This document shows positions 20,496 through 29,600 of a stretch of 64,000 bases of DNA, in pieces; within the stretch, counting starts at the first letter, position 1, and each line of letters begins with the position of its first letter. This stretch comes from Chromobacterium sp. ATCC 53434. GTDB taxonomy: Bacteria > Pseudomonadota > Gammaproteobacteria > Burkholderiales > Chromobacteriaceae. Under the pieces are notes generated by a model. It saw only the letters and a program-made list of their open reading frames with translations. It was not told the DNA's origin and ran no database searches. A program made the translations under genes and the position numbers. The stretch covers positions 1,240,001 to 1,304,000 of the forward strand of contig NZ_CP025429.1 in NCBI RefSeq assembly GCF_002848345.1. The letters run 5' to 3'.

Positions 20496-22679
20496 TTGAG
20501 CAAATTCAAAGGCCGCGAGTGGCTTCTATTCAGTGCAATCTGGCTGATTTGCAGCTTGTTGGCGGCGGCGCAGTGGGGCGTGGGGGAGTATCGCAGGCTA
20601 CAGGACGGTTTCGAGCAGGCTGCGCATCAGGCCTATGCCGGCGTGGCGCGGCGGCTGGATCAGAACGAGTCGGTGCTGTCGGCGATCAACGCCTTGCTGA
20701 TCTCCCGCGCGACGTTCGACGCGCCTGCTTTGAGCGAGTTCGCCCGCGAGATGCTGCCGCGCTACCAGCAGTTGTACGCGATAGAGTTCCTGCGCAATGT
20801 CACCGCCGCCAACCGGCCCGCCTTTCTGCGAGAGATGGAAAGCCGCTTTGGCGAGACCTTCTATATCCGCGATTTCGATGTGACCGGCCGACGCAGTTGG
20901 CAGCCCGCGCCGCCGCGGGAGCAGTCGCTGGTGGTGTCGCAGATCGAGCCGGACTTGCCGGCGGCCAGCGCGGTGTTCGGTTACGACGTGTTGGGCGATC
21001 CGCATTTCGCGCCGGAGTTGCGCCGCGCGCTGGCAAACGGACAGAAGGTGTCGTCCAGGCCATTCGAGTTGTATGACGGCGGCGGACGGGCTTATCTGTT
21101 GATGCAGCCCTTGTTCCGCGATGCGTCAGGCAGCCGGCGCGAGCTGGCCGGCGTGATGGCGCTGGTGGTGTTTTGCGACCGGCTGCTGCAGTTGCCGCTG
21201 GAGCAGGGTTTGCCGGCCAGTCTCGACTTGTCCTTGCTGCCGAAGGAGGGGGCCGGCAGCGGGGAGCCGCTGTATGAGCGGCCGCATCGCTTCGCCGAGC
21301 ATGACTGGTGGCCGGTGGTGACCCGCCTGGAGGCGCGACTGCCGCTGAGCAGCGAGGCGCAGCCCTTTGTGCTGGGTGTGGCCCAGGATGTCAGATTGAA
21401 CGATCTGGCGCTGCTGCCCTTGTTGTTGCGCCAGCTTTTCATCACCTTGTTGCTGGCCGCGGCCGGCCTGATCTATTCGCAGCGGATGGCTTTGCGGCGC
21501 CAACGCAGCCTGGCCGACGAGGAGTTGTTCCTGCAGAGCGAGCGGGCGTCGGTGACGCTGAACGCCATTCACGACGGCGTGGTGATTCTGCGGCAGGATC
21601 GCAGTATCGAAATGGCGAATCCGATGGCTCTTCAACTGGTGGACATGCCGGCCGAGGAGGTGCTGGGGCAACCTTGCCACGAGGTGTTCCGCTTGCTGGG
21701 AGAGCTGGCGGCCGAGTTCGCCGAGGATCCGATAGGCGAATGCTTCCGTACCGGCCGCCCGGTTGAGCTGGCGGAGCGGATGCAGCTGACCACGGCGCGA
21801 GGCAAGGTGCATTTCGTCGAGGGCGGCATCGCGCCGCTGCTGTCGCGCGACGGCGTGCTGATAGGCGTGGTGTGCGCCTTGCGCGATATGGGGCCGTTGC
21901 GCCAGCGCACGGCCGAGGCGCTGGAGGCGAGCGAGACGCGGGTCAAGGAGCACTTGGAGAAGCTGTCGCATGTCGCCCGCTTGCACACGATGGGCGAGAT
22001 GGCTTCGGGCATCGCCCATGAGCTGAATCAGCCGCTGACCGCTATTTCCAATTATTGCCAGGCGGCGATCCAGTTGCTGGACGGCGTCGACGAGGCGCCG
22101 CCGCAGGTCAATTCGGCATTGAAGCTGGCGGTGGCCCAGGCGGGAAGGGCCGGAGAGATCATCAAGCGCCTGCGCGCGCTGGTCAGCAAGCGGGCGATCG
22201 AAACCCGGCTGATCGATATCAATCAGGTGGTCGGCAACTGCATGTTTCTGGTGGAGTACGATCTGCGCGAGCGCGGTGTCGAGGTGGTGCAGCTGCTGTC
22301 CGGCTATTCGATTCCGGTGATGGCCGACAGTATTCAGTTGGAGCAGGTGGTGCTGAACCTGCTGTCCAACGCGATGGACGCGCTGAAGGACGAGCCGGCG
22401 CTGAAGCGTCACGTGATCGTGCACACCCGGCGCGAGGGGCGGAAGGGGATACTGGAGGTGCGCGACACCGGCCGCGGCATCACGCCGGACCTGCTGGAGG
22501 TGCTGTTCCACCCGTTCTTCTCGACCAAGCCGCACGGCATGGGCCTGGGCCTGTCGATCTGCCAGACCATAGTCGAGCAGTACGGCGGCCTGATCTCGGC
22601 CGAGAACATACCGGCCAGCGGCGCCTGCTTCCGCATCGAGCTGCCGCTGGCGCTGCAGGCCGAGCGGCAGCTGAGCTAG
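20496..22679 (+). CDS. CHASE-PAS sensor histidine kinase (FixL/DctB-like, orphan)
   Basis: A 727-residue membrane kinase. N-terminal helix (WLLFSAIWLICSLLAAAQW), a periplasmic CHASE domain of about 270 residues (FAREMLPRYQQLYAIEFLRNV), a second helix (LLLRQLFITLLLAAAGLIY, about residue 310-330), a PAS domain (ILRQDRSIEMANPMALQLV), a HisKA domain with His508 (MASGIAHELNQPLTAISNYCQAA) and HATPase_c (NLLSNAMDAL, DTGRGI, MGLGLSIC). CHASE domains bind small extracellular ligands. The H-box and HELNQPL motif are those of FixL/DctB kinases, whose partners are often NtrC or FixJ types. No response regulator lies nearby. The start is TTG, supported by GAGG upstream and by the sense of the N-terminal helix. 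Confidence 0.9.
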   Translation: MSKFKGREWLLFSAIWLICSLLAAAQWGVGEYRRLQDGFEQAAHQAYAGVARRLDQNESVLSAINALLISRATFDAPALSEFAREMLPRYQQLYAIEFLRNVTAANRPAFLREMESRFGETFYIRDFDVTGRRSWQPAPPREQSLVVSQIEPDLPAASAVFGYDVLGDPHFAPELRRALANGQKVSSRPFELYDGGGRAYLLMQPLFRDASGSRRELAGVMALVVFCDRLLQLPLEQGLPASLDLSLLPKEGAGSGEPLYERPHRFAEHDWWPVVTRLEARLPLSSEAQPFVLGVAQDVRLNDLALLPLLLRQLFITLLLAAAGLIYSQRMALRRQRSLADEELFLQSERASVTLNAIHDGVVILRQDRSIEMANPMALQLVDMPAEEVLGQPCHEVFRLLGELAAEFAEDPIGECFRTGRPVELAERMQLTTARGKVHFVEGGIAPLLSRDGVLIGVVCALRDMGPLRQRTAEALEASETRVKEHLEKLSHVARLHTMGEMASGIAHELNQPLTAISNYCQAAIQLLDGVDEAPPQVNSALKLAVAQAGRAGEIIKRLRALVSKRAIETRLIDINQVVGNCMFLVEYDLRERGVEVVQLLSGYSIPVMADSIQLEQVVLNLLSNAMDALKDEPALKRHVIVHTRREGRKGILEVRDTGRGITPDLLEVLFHPFFSTKPHGMGLGLSICQTIVEQYGGLISAENIPASGACFRIELPLALQAERQLS

Positions 22680-23704
22680 CGCTGCAGGGTGCTGATCTGG
22701 GTACGCTGGGCGCGCTCTTCGCGCGGCGTGATGTTGAAGTGGTTGCGGTAGGTGCTGGAAAAGTGGGGACCGCTGGAGAAGCCGCAGGCCAGGCCGATCT
22801 GGACGATGGACTTGCTGGTCTGTTGCAGCAACTGGCGGGCGCGGCCCAGGCGCAGCTCCAGATAGTATTTCGACGGCACCGTGCCCAGGTATTGCTTGAA
22901 CAGCCGCTCCAGCTGGCGCCGCGACACGCCGACATAGTAGGCGATATCGTCGGTGGACAGCGGTTCCTCGATATTGGCTTCCATCAGGCTGACCGCCTCG
23001 GTCAGCTTGGGCTGGCTGCCGCCTATGCGGGTGGCCAGCGGGATGCGCTGACGCTCGTTGCCGGGGCGGACGCGTTCCATGCTGAACAGCTCCGACAGCT
23101 GGGCGATGAATTCGTGGCCCTGCTGCCGGCCGACCAGGTCCAGCATGAAGTCGAAGGTGGCGGCGCCGCCGGCGCAGCTCAGGCAGCGGCCCTCGCTCTC
23201 GTACAGATTGGATGTGACGATGACGTCCGAAAACTCCTCGGTCAGTCGCGCGATCTCGCGCCAGTGTATCGTCGCGCGCTGCCCGGCCAGCAATCCGGCA
23301 CGGGCCAGCCAGTAGCTGCCGCAGCCGATGCCGGCCAGCGTCATCTTGTCCGCGTTTCCTCCCGCGAGGGCCTTGCTCAAATCTTCCAGCGCGAAGTCGC
23401 TGACGATCTCGTCGGCCAGCAGCATCAGGTAATCCAGCTTGGGCGCGTAGGACAGCGGCAGGTCCACCGCGAGCCGGACGCCGTTGGACAGCAGTACCGG
23501 CGCGCCGTCCAGCGACAGCAACAGCGTCTCGTACAGTTTCTTTTCCGCCAGCAGATTGGCGTGGGTGAGCACCTCGGAGGCGCTGGCGAAGTCGGCCATC
23601 GAGGCATGCGGGAGCAGCAGGAAGCCGAAGCGCAGCGGCTTGGAGGCTTGGGACGTGTGGCCCATGGTTCGCGTATCGGTAACGGTTGGCAAAAACACCG
23701 CCAT
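22676..23704 (-). CDS. argR: ArgR-type AraC-family regulator (arginine-responsive)
   Basis: A 342-residue transcription factor with an N-terminal DJ-1/PfpI-like domain (FGFLLLPHASMADFASASEVL, GIGCGSYWLARAGLL) and a C-terminal pair of AraC helix-turn-helix units. The segment from RQRIPLATRIG through KLTEAVSLMEANIEEPLSTDDIA, VSRRQLERLFKQYL and IGLACGFSSGPHFSSTYRN is extremely close to my recollection of Pseudomonas ArgR, which binds arginine and activates aot transport and gdhB genes. Here it sits next to both kinds of target. This is not the hexameric ArgR repressor of E. coli. Either ATG 23704 or ATG 23665 could be the start; neither has a good ribosome-binding site. Its 3' end overlaps the kinase gene tail by 4 bases. 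Confidence 0.85.
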   Translation of the reverse strand: MAVFLPTVTDTRTMGHTSQASKPLRFGFLLLPHASMADFASASEVLTHANLLAEKKLYETLLLSLDGAPVLLSNGVRLAVDLPLSYAPKLDYLMLLADEIVSDFALEDLSKALAGGNADKMTLAGIGCGSYWLARAGLLAGQRATIHWREIARLTEEFSDVIVTSNLYESEGRCLSCAGGAATFDFMLDLVGRQQGHEFIAQLSELFSMERVRPGNERQRIPLATRIGGSQPKLTEAVSLMEANIEEPLSTDDIAYYVGVSRRQLERLFKQYLGTVPSKYYLELRLGRARQLLQQTSKSIVQIGLACGFSSGPHFSSTYRNHFNITPREERAQRTQISTLQR

Positions 23705-23736
23705 GTCAGGAGGCCTGGCATGGCGGCTTGATCTTG

Positions 23737-23796
23737 GAGCCCGTTCACAGTCTTGCAGAGAATGGCCACTGCCACAAAAAGACTTTGAACAGGCTC
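23737..23796. repeat. Imperfect inverted repeat of the GAGCCTGTTCA family
   Basis: GAGCCCGTTCACAGTCTT (23737-23754) and AAGACTTTGAACAGGCTC (23779-23796) match at 16 of 18 positions as an inverted pair. Related half-sites lie near 7029, 33323, 43076 and 48642, always at gene ends. Confidence 0.5.
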
Positions 23797-23865
23797 TCAG
23801 CCAGCATTGTACGATTTATTTCGCCGCGTCGGCTAAAGAATTGCCGCCGGCCGAGCGTCGCGATC

Positions 23866-24597
23866 TTATTGCTTGCGCGGACCCAGGAAGGCCAGGTAGC
23901 GGCGTTCGGCCCGTTTCATCAGCCAGACCAGCGCAAAGGTCAGCGCCAGGTAGATGGCCGCGGCGGTCAGGAACGGTTCGAACGGCATATAGCTCTCGCT
24001 GTAGATGCGGCGGGCGACGCCGGTCAGGTCGGCCAGCGTCACCAGGCCGGCGATCGCGGTGCTTTGCAGCATCATGATCACCTCGTTGCTGTAGGCCGGC
24101 AGCGCGCGGCGCAGCGCCGACGGCAGAACGATCCGCCTCAGCATCAGCCACTGGCCCATGCCGACCGAGCGCGCCGCTTCGATCTCGCCCCAGTGGGTGT
24201 TGCGGATCTGGCCGGCGATGATTTCGGTGGTGTAGGCGGCGGTGTTCAGCGTGAAGGCCAGGATCGCGCAGGCATAGGCGTTTTGCAGATACTGCCAGGC
24301 CCAACTGTCGCGTACCTAGTCGAACTGCGCCAGGCCGTAGTAGATGATGAACAGCTGAACCAGCAGCGGCGTGCCTCGGAACACGTAGCCGAACAGCCAC
24401 ACGGCGCCGGACAGCGGCCGGTTTTTCGAGGTGCGGGCGACCGCCAGCGGAATGGCCATCAGCAGGCCGAACAGCAGCGACAGGCCGAGCAGTTCCAGCG
24501 TCAGGATCAGACCGTCGCTGCTGGCCAGCATCGGGCCGCCGTCATGCGCGCCGAAGAATTCCGGCAGCCGCTCGATAATCAGTTTCGGATCGATCAC
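23866..24597 (-). pseudogene. Basic amino-acid ABC permease (HisM/AotM-like) with in-frame amber stop
   Basis: The frame encodes a polar amino-acid ABC permease of about 243 residues, but a TAG codon (24318-24316) interrupts it after 93 residues, in YYGLAQFD*VRDSWAWQYLQ. Both halves are well conserved: the first has ELLGLSLLFGLLMAIPLAVA and VFRGTPLLVQLFIIYYGL, the second has EIIAGQIRNTHWGEIEAARSVGMGQW (the EAA loop) and a complete C-terminus. No frameshift is needed and no other damage is visible, so the event is recent, or readthrough/suppression occurs, or it is a base error. It overlaps the upstream permease gene by 4 bases. Without a working copy the transporter would lack one of its two membrane subunits. 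Confidence 0.85.
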
Positions 24598-25283
24598 AGT
24601 CCGCTCTCCTTGACGCCGATCGAATAACGCTTCTCGGCCCAGTGCAGCAGCAGATTGGACGCGCCGGTCACCAGCAGGAACAACAGGCCGACGACGACGT
24701 AGACGTCGAACGGTTGCTGGGTGGCCGATTTGGCGGCGTCGGCGCGGTACATCACGTCATTGAGGCCGATCACCGACACCAGGGCGGTGGACTTTACCAG
24801 CACCAGCCAGTTGTTGGAAAAGCTGGGCAGCGCGTAACGCACCATCTGCGGCAACTGGATGCGGAAGAAGACCCGCAGCGGCGACATGCCGTAGGCGAGG
24901 CCGGCTTCCATCTGCCCCTTGTGCACGGCCATCATCGCGCCGCGAAAGGTTTCGGTCATATAGGCGCCGAAGATGAAGCCCAGCGTGGAGACGCCGGCGA
25001 CGAAGGGGTCGATGTCCGGACTCTGCCAGCCGAGGTAGCCGCAGATGTCGTTCAGCGCCATCTGGGCGCCGAAAAACAGCAGGAACATCCACACCAGGTC
25101 GGGGATGCCGCGCACCACGGTGGAATACAGTTCCGCCAGCAGCGTCAGCGCGCGGGACTGGGTGGATTTGAACAGCGCGCCGACGAGGCCGAGCGCGACG
25201 GAAACCACCAGCGCGGCGCCGGCGAGCTTCAGGGTCAGCACCGCTCCTTCGAGGATGCTGGGGAGGTAGCCTTGCAGAAACAT
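24594..25283 (-). CDS. Basic amino-acid ABC transporter permease (HisQ/AotQ-like)
   Basis: Inner-membrane permease of 229 residues with five predicted helices. It has the family features LTLKLAGAALVVSVALGLV, VVRGIPDLVWMFLLFFGAQ, the EAA loop GQMEAGLAYGMSPLRVFFRIQLPQM and SNNWLVLVKSTALVSVIGL. It resembles HisQ/ArtQ/AotQ, which pair with an M-type permease; that partner gene follows with a 4-base overlap but is interrupted. Transcribed after the binding-protein gene (74-base gap). Confidence 0.92.
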   Translation of the reverse strand: MFLQGYLPSILEGAVLTLKLAGAALVVSVALGLVGALFKSTQSRALTLLAELYSTVVRGIPDLVWMFLLFFGAQMALNDICGYLGWQSPDIDPFVAGVSTLGFIFGAYMTETFRGAMMAVHKGQMEAGLAYGMSPLRVFFRIQLPQMVRYALPSFSNNWLVLVKSTALVSVIGLNDVMYRADAAKSATQQPFDVYVVVGLLFLLVTGASNLLLHWAEKRYSIGVKESGL

Positions 25284-25356
25284 GGAGCCGTCTCGGAAAG
25301 GGGATTGCGGGCGCAGGCGCGCGGGATGGCGCGCCTGCCCGAGGCTTGGGTCGGAA

Positions 25357-26121
25357 TCAGCCGCCGTAGATGTCGAAGCTGAAGTATTTGTCCTGCACCT
25401 TCTTGTAGCTGCCGTCCTTGCGGACTTCGTCTATGGCCTTGTTCAGGCGGTCGAGCAGGGCTTTGTTGCTCTTCTTGACGGCGATGCCGCAGCCGGGGCC
25501 GAAGTACTTGACGTCGGAGTAGCTGGCGCCGACGAAGCTGTAGCCCTTGCCCTGGGCGGTTTTCAGGAATTCCTGCTCGCCGACGGCGCTGTCGACGAAG
25601 ACGCCGTCAACACGGCCGGATTTCAGGTCGAGGAAGGATTCCGGCGACTTGGCGTACGGTACGATGGTGGCGCCGTTCTTGCCCCAGAGATCCTTGGCGA
25701 ATTTTTCCTGGGTGGAGGCGCGCAATACGCCGATCTTCTTGCCCTTGAAGCTGGCGGCGTCGACCTTGGTGCCGTCCTTGGCCACCATGCGGCTGGCGAT
25801 ATTGTAGTACTTGCGGGTGAAGTCCACCGCCTTCTGGCGTTCCGGCGTGATCTGCATCGACGAGATGATGGCGTCGAACTTGTTGGCGTTCAGCGCCGGA
25901 ATCAGGCCGTCCCAGTCCTGCGGCACGATCTGGCAGGTGACTTTCATTTCCTTGCACAGCGCGTAGGCCATGTCGATGTCGAAGCCCTGCGGCTTGCCGT
26001 CGGCGCCTTGCTTGGAGAACGGAGGGTAGTTGAGGTCCACGCCGAAACGGAGGGTTTCCGCCTGGGCGGACAGCGAGGCGATCAGGGCGAAACCGGCGCT
26101 TGCGATCAATGCTTTTTTCAT
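25357..26121 (-). CDS. Periplasmic basic amino-acid-binding protein (ArgT/HisJ/AotJ-like)
   Basis: Substrate-binding component of the ABC importer, 254 residues, with a signal peptide of about 21 residues (MKKALIASAGFALIASLSAQA). The mature protein has LRFGVDLNYPPFSKQGADGKPQGFDIDMA, DWDGLIPALNANKFDAIISSM, TRKYYNIASRMV and the Cys pair (ALCKEMKVTCQI) seen in the lysine/arginine/ornithine and histidine group. Arginine or ornithine is the likely substrate, supported by the adjacent ArgR-type gene. No ATPase gene lies in the cluster, so an ATPase must be encoded elsewhere. Confidence 0.93.
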   Translation of the reverse strand: MKKALIASAGFALIASLSAQAETLRFGVDLNYPPFSKQGADGKPQGFDIDMAYALCKEMKVTCQIVPQDWDGLIPALNANKFDAIISSMQITPERQKAVDFTRKYYNIASRMVAKDGTKVDAASFKGKKIGVLRASTQEKFAKDLWGKNGATIVPYAKSPESFLDLKSGRVDGVFVDSAVGEQEFLKTAQGKGYSFVGASYSDVKYFGPGCGIAVKKSNKALLDRLNKAIDEVRKDGSYKKVQDKYFSFDIYGG

Positions 26122-26423
26122 GACGTTGCTTCTCTACTTGTCTCTCGTTGGTCTGCGTCGCGAAGACCGCGCGCGACCGGCTTGTAAACCCCGCACCGGA
26201 GGCGACGTTAATGTTCCGATCCGGGCCATTTTGTATTGCAGGCTGGCCATCTTGCGCCACAAGTTTGAACAGCAAGTGGCGGCTTTGGTCAATCCCCATA
26301 AGCAAGTGCGCACATTCTACCTTACTTTTTCCATTAAATGGAAACATCATATAAATCATTGGTTTATGCGATGTTTGTGCAATTGTCTACAATATTTCGG
26401 ACTACAGTCTTTGTATAATTGAC

Positions 26424-26439
26424 TGTCGCTTTGCTGTAA
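26424..26439 (+). promoter_or_regulatory. ArgR-like half-site 1
   Basis: TGTCGC followed by 8 bases and AA, just after TATAAT. A near copy (TGTCGG) begins two bases later at 26442, giving a direct-repeat pair like the ArgR operators recalled from Pseudomonas. Confidence 0.55.
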
Positions 26440-26520
26440 GGTGTCGGCTGGGTTTTCGGACTGCTTATGCCCATGGGGTGCGTCCCGGGAAAACGGCCTT
26501 GTGCGTTTTGTGTAAGTCCG

Positions 26521-26536
26521 TGTCGCATTAAGGAAA
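26521..26536 (+). promoter_or_regulatory. ArgR-like half-site 2
   Basis: TGTCGC-N8-AA, 67-82 bases before the gdhB start codon, same orientation as site 1. Confidence 0.5.
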
Positions 26537-26602
26537 TCCGGCTCGGGTGGCGCTATCTACAATGCCCCCGACAACCTCCCTGCTCACAACAAGAGAAGCT
26601 AA

Positions 26603-29600
26603 ATGTCGCTTACCAACAAGACCGAACTGGCCAGCCTGATCGCAGATATCCAGGCTGTCGCCGAGAGCAAGCTTTCTTCCAAGGAGACCCAACAACTCGC
26701 CGCCTTCTTCCCGATCTACTTCGAGGAGACCGAGCACGCCGATCTCAGGCAGTTCTCGTCGCTCGACCTGTTCGGTGCCGCGATGGCGCATTACGAGTTT
26801 GCCGGGAAGCGCTCCGCCGGCCAGGTCAAGTGCCGCATCTACAATCCCGATTTCGAACGCGATGGCTGGCAAAGCACCCACACGGTGATCGAGGTGGTGA
26901 ACGACGACATGCCGTTCCTGATCGATTCGATCACCATGCTGCTGTCGCGCTACAACCTGAACCTGCACTTGTTGGTGCACCCGGTGCTGTCGGTGGGCCG
27001 CGACAAGGGCGGCGTCCTCAACGCCGTGAAGCGCACCGAGGACCGCAGCCTGCCGTTGGAGTCGCTGATCCACGTGCAGATCGACCGCATCAGCGACGCC
27101 GCTCTGCTGCAGCAACTGGAAACCGAACTGAAGCGCGTGCTGGCCGACATCCGCCTGGTCGTGCGCGACGAACCGAAGATGCGCGAAGTGCTGGCCGGCA
27201 TCAGCAAGGACCTGGCCAAGCTGAAGGGCGAGCGCGCCGCCGAGGCGAAGGAGGCGGTGGCCTTCCTCGACTGGATGGCCGGCCGCAACTTCCTGTTCAT
27301 GGGCTATTGCGACTATGACCTGGTCAAGCGCGACGGCAAGGACAGCCTGAAGATCGTCAAGGACGCCGGCCTCGGCATCCTGCAGGACCAGGGCGACAAG
27401 GAGTATTCCGCCAGCTTCGAGCAGCTGCCGCAGGAATTGCGCGAACTGGCCCACCTGCCGCAGCTGATCATCCTGAACAAGTCCCAGACCCGCTCCATCA
27501 TCCACCGCCCGGCCTATGTCGATTTCGTCGGCATCAAGCGCTTCAACGACAAGGGCGAAGTGATAGGCGAGCGCCGCTTCCTCGGCCTGTACACCGCCAG
27601 CGCCTACCAGACCTCGCCGAAGGACGTGCCCATCCTGCGCCAGAAAGTGGCCAGCGTGGTCAAGGGCTGCGACTTCGTCGACGACAGCTACAAGTCCAAG
27701 ACGCTGGGCTTCGTGCTGGAAAGCTACCCGCGCGACGAGTTGTTCGAGATCCCGGCCGAAGTGCTGGGCCCCATCGTCGAAGGCATCGTCAGCCTGCAGG
27801 AACGCCCGCGCGTGCGCTTCTTCGTCCGCGCCGACCGCTACCACCGCTATGTCAGCTGCCTGGTCTATGTGCCGCGCGACAGCTTCAGCACCGAAGTGCG
27901 GCTGAAGATTGAGAAAGTGCTGATGAACGCCTTCAACGGCAACAGCGCCGAATTCAGCGTGCAGATCGGCGACGGCATGCTGGCTCGCGTGCATTACATC
28001 ATCCGTACCGCGGCCGCCAAGTTGCCGGAGTTCAACGCCGCCGACATCGAGGCCGAGATCGCCCGCCTGGTGCGCGGCTGGAGCGAGGAGTTGCACCAGC
28101 AGCTGGTGGAAGCCCATGGCGAGGAGCGCGGCAACGGCCTGTTCAACCGCTACAAGGACGGCTTCCCGCTGGCTTATCGCGAAGAGTTCGCGGTGCGCAA
28201 CGCGGTGCTGGACGTGCAGCACCTGGAGGCCATCGACGCCAACGAGCCGCTGGCGATGAAGCTGTACCGCCCGTTCCATCGCGGCGGCGCCTCGTTCAAT
28301 CTGAAGCTGTTCCGCGAGAGCGAGCCGCTGGGCCTGTCGGCCAGCCTGCCGATTCTGGAGAACATGGGCGTCAAGGTGCGCGACGAGCACCCGTACTGCG
28401 TCAAGCGCAGCGACGACTCGCAAGTGTGGATCAGCGACTTCGGCCTCGATGTCGGCGGCTTCGGCGAGCAGATGGCCCAGGACCAGGTGCAACAGGACTT
28501 CCAGGAGCTGCTGTCCCAGGTCTTCGCCAAGCGTTGCGAAAACGACGGTTTCAACCGTCTGGCGCTGGTGGCCGGCCTGGACTGGCGCGAAATCTCGCTG
28601 GTGCGCGCGCTGGCCAAGTATCTGCGCCAGGGCGGCCTGACCTTCAGCCAGGCTTATATCGAGCAGTGCGTGGCCAACTACCCGGCCATCACCCGCGGCC
28701 TGGTCGAGCTGTTCTATGCCCGTCTGGACCCGGTTGGCTTCGACGATGAAAAGGCCGAGTTGCTGCTGGCCGCGGTGCGCGGCATGCTGGACGGCGTGGC
28801 CAACCTCGACGAGGACCGCATCCTGAACGGCTTCCTGGCCGTGATCCTGGCGACCCGCCGCACCAACTTCTGGCAGCCGGACGCCGACGGCCAGTTCAAG
28901 TCCTATATCTCGTTCAAGCTGGAATCCAGCCAGGTTCCGTTCCTGCCGCAGCCGCGGCCGATGTTCGAAATCTGGGTGTACAGCCCGCGCGTCGAAGGCG
29001 TGCACCTGCGCGGCTCCAAGGTGGCCCGCGGCGGCCTGCGCTGGTCCGACCGGATGGAAGACTTCCGCACCGAGGTGCTGGGCCTGGTGAAGGCGCAGAT
29101 GGTGAAGAACTCGGTGATCGTGCCGATGGGCTCCAAGGGCGGCTTCGTCGGCAAGCAGCTGCCGGCGCCGTCCGAGCGCGAGGCCTTCCTGGCCGAGGGC
29201 ATCGCCTGCTACAAGATCTTCATCTCGGCGCTGCTGGACGTCACCGACAATCTGGTGACCGGCCAGATCATCCCGCCTAAGGACGTGCGCCGCCTGGATC
29301 CGGACGATCCGTACCTGGTGGTGGCGGCAGACAAGGGCACGGCGACCTTCTCCGACATCGCCAACGGCATTTCCGAGTCCTACGGCTTCTGGCTGGGCGA
29401 CGCCTTCGCCTCCGGCGGTTCGGCCGGCTACGATCACAAGGGCATGGGCATCACCGCCCGCGGCGCCTGGGAATCGGTCAAGCGCCACTTCCGCCACCTG
29501 GGCGTCAACACCCAGGAGCAGGACTTCAGCGTGATCGGCATCGGCGACATGGCCGGCGACGTGTTCGGCAACGGCATGCTGCTGTCCGAGCACATCTGCC

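Larger units (their letters stand above)
26122..26602. promoter_or_regulatory. Divergent control region between aot-like operon and gdhB
   Basis: A 481-base intergenic region with an AT-rich middle (26270-26430). TATAAT lies at 26414-26419, without a clear -35 box. Two sites matching the Pseudomonas ArgR half-site TGTCGC-N8-AA are present (26424-26439 and 26521-26536), on the strand that reads toward gdhB. No ORF is credible. Confidence 0.6.
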
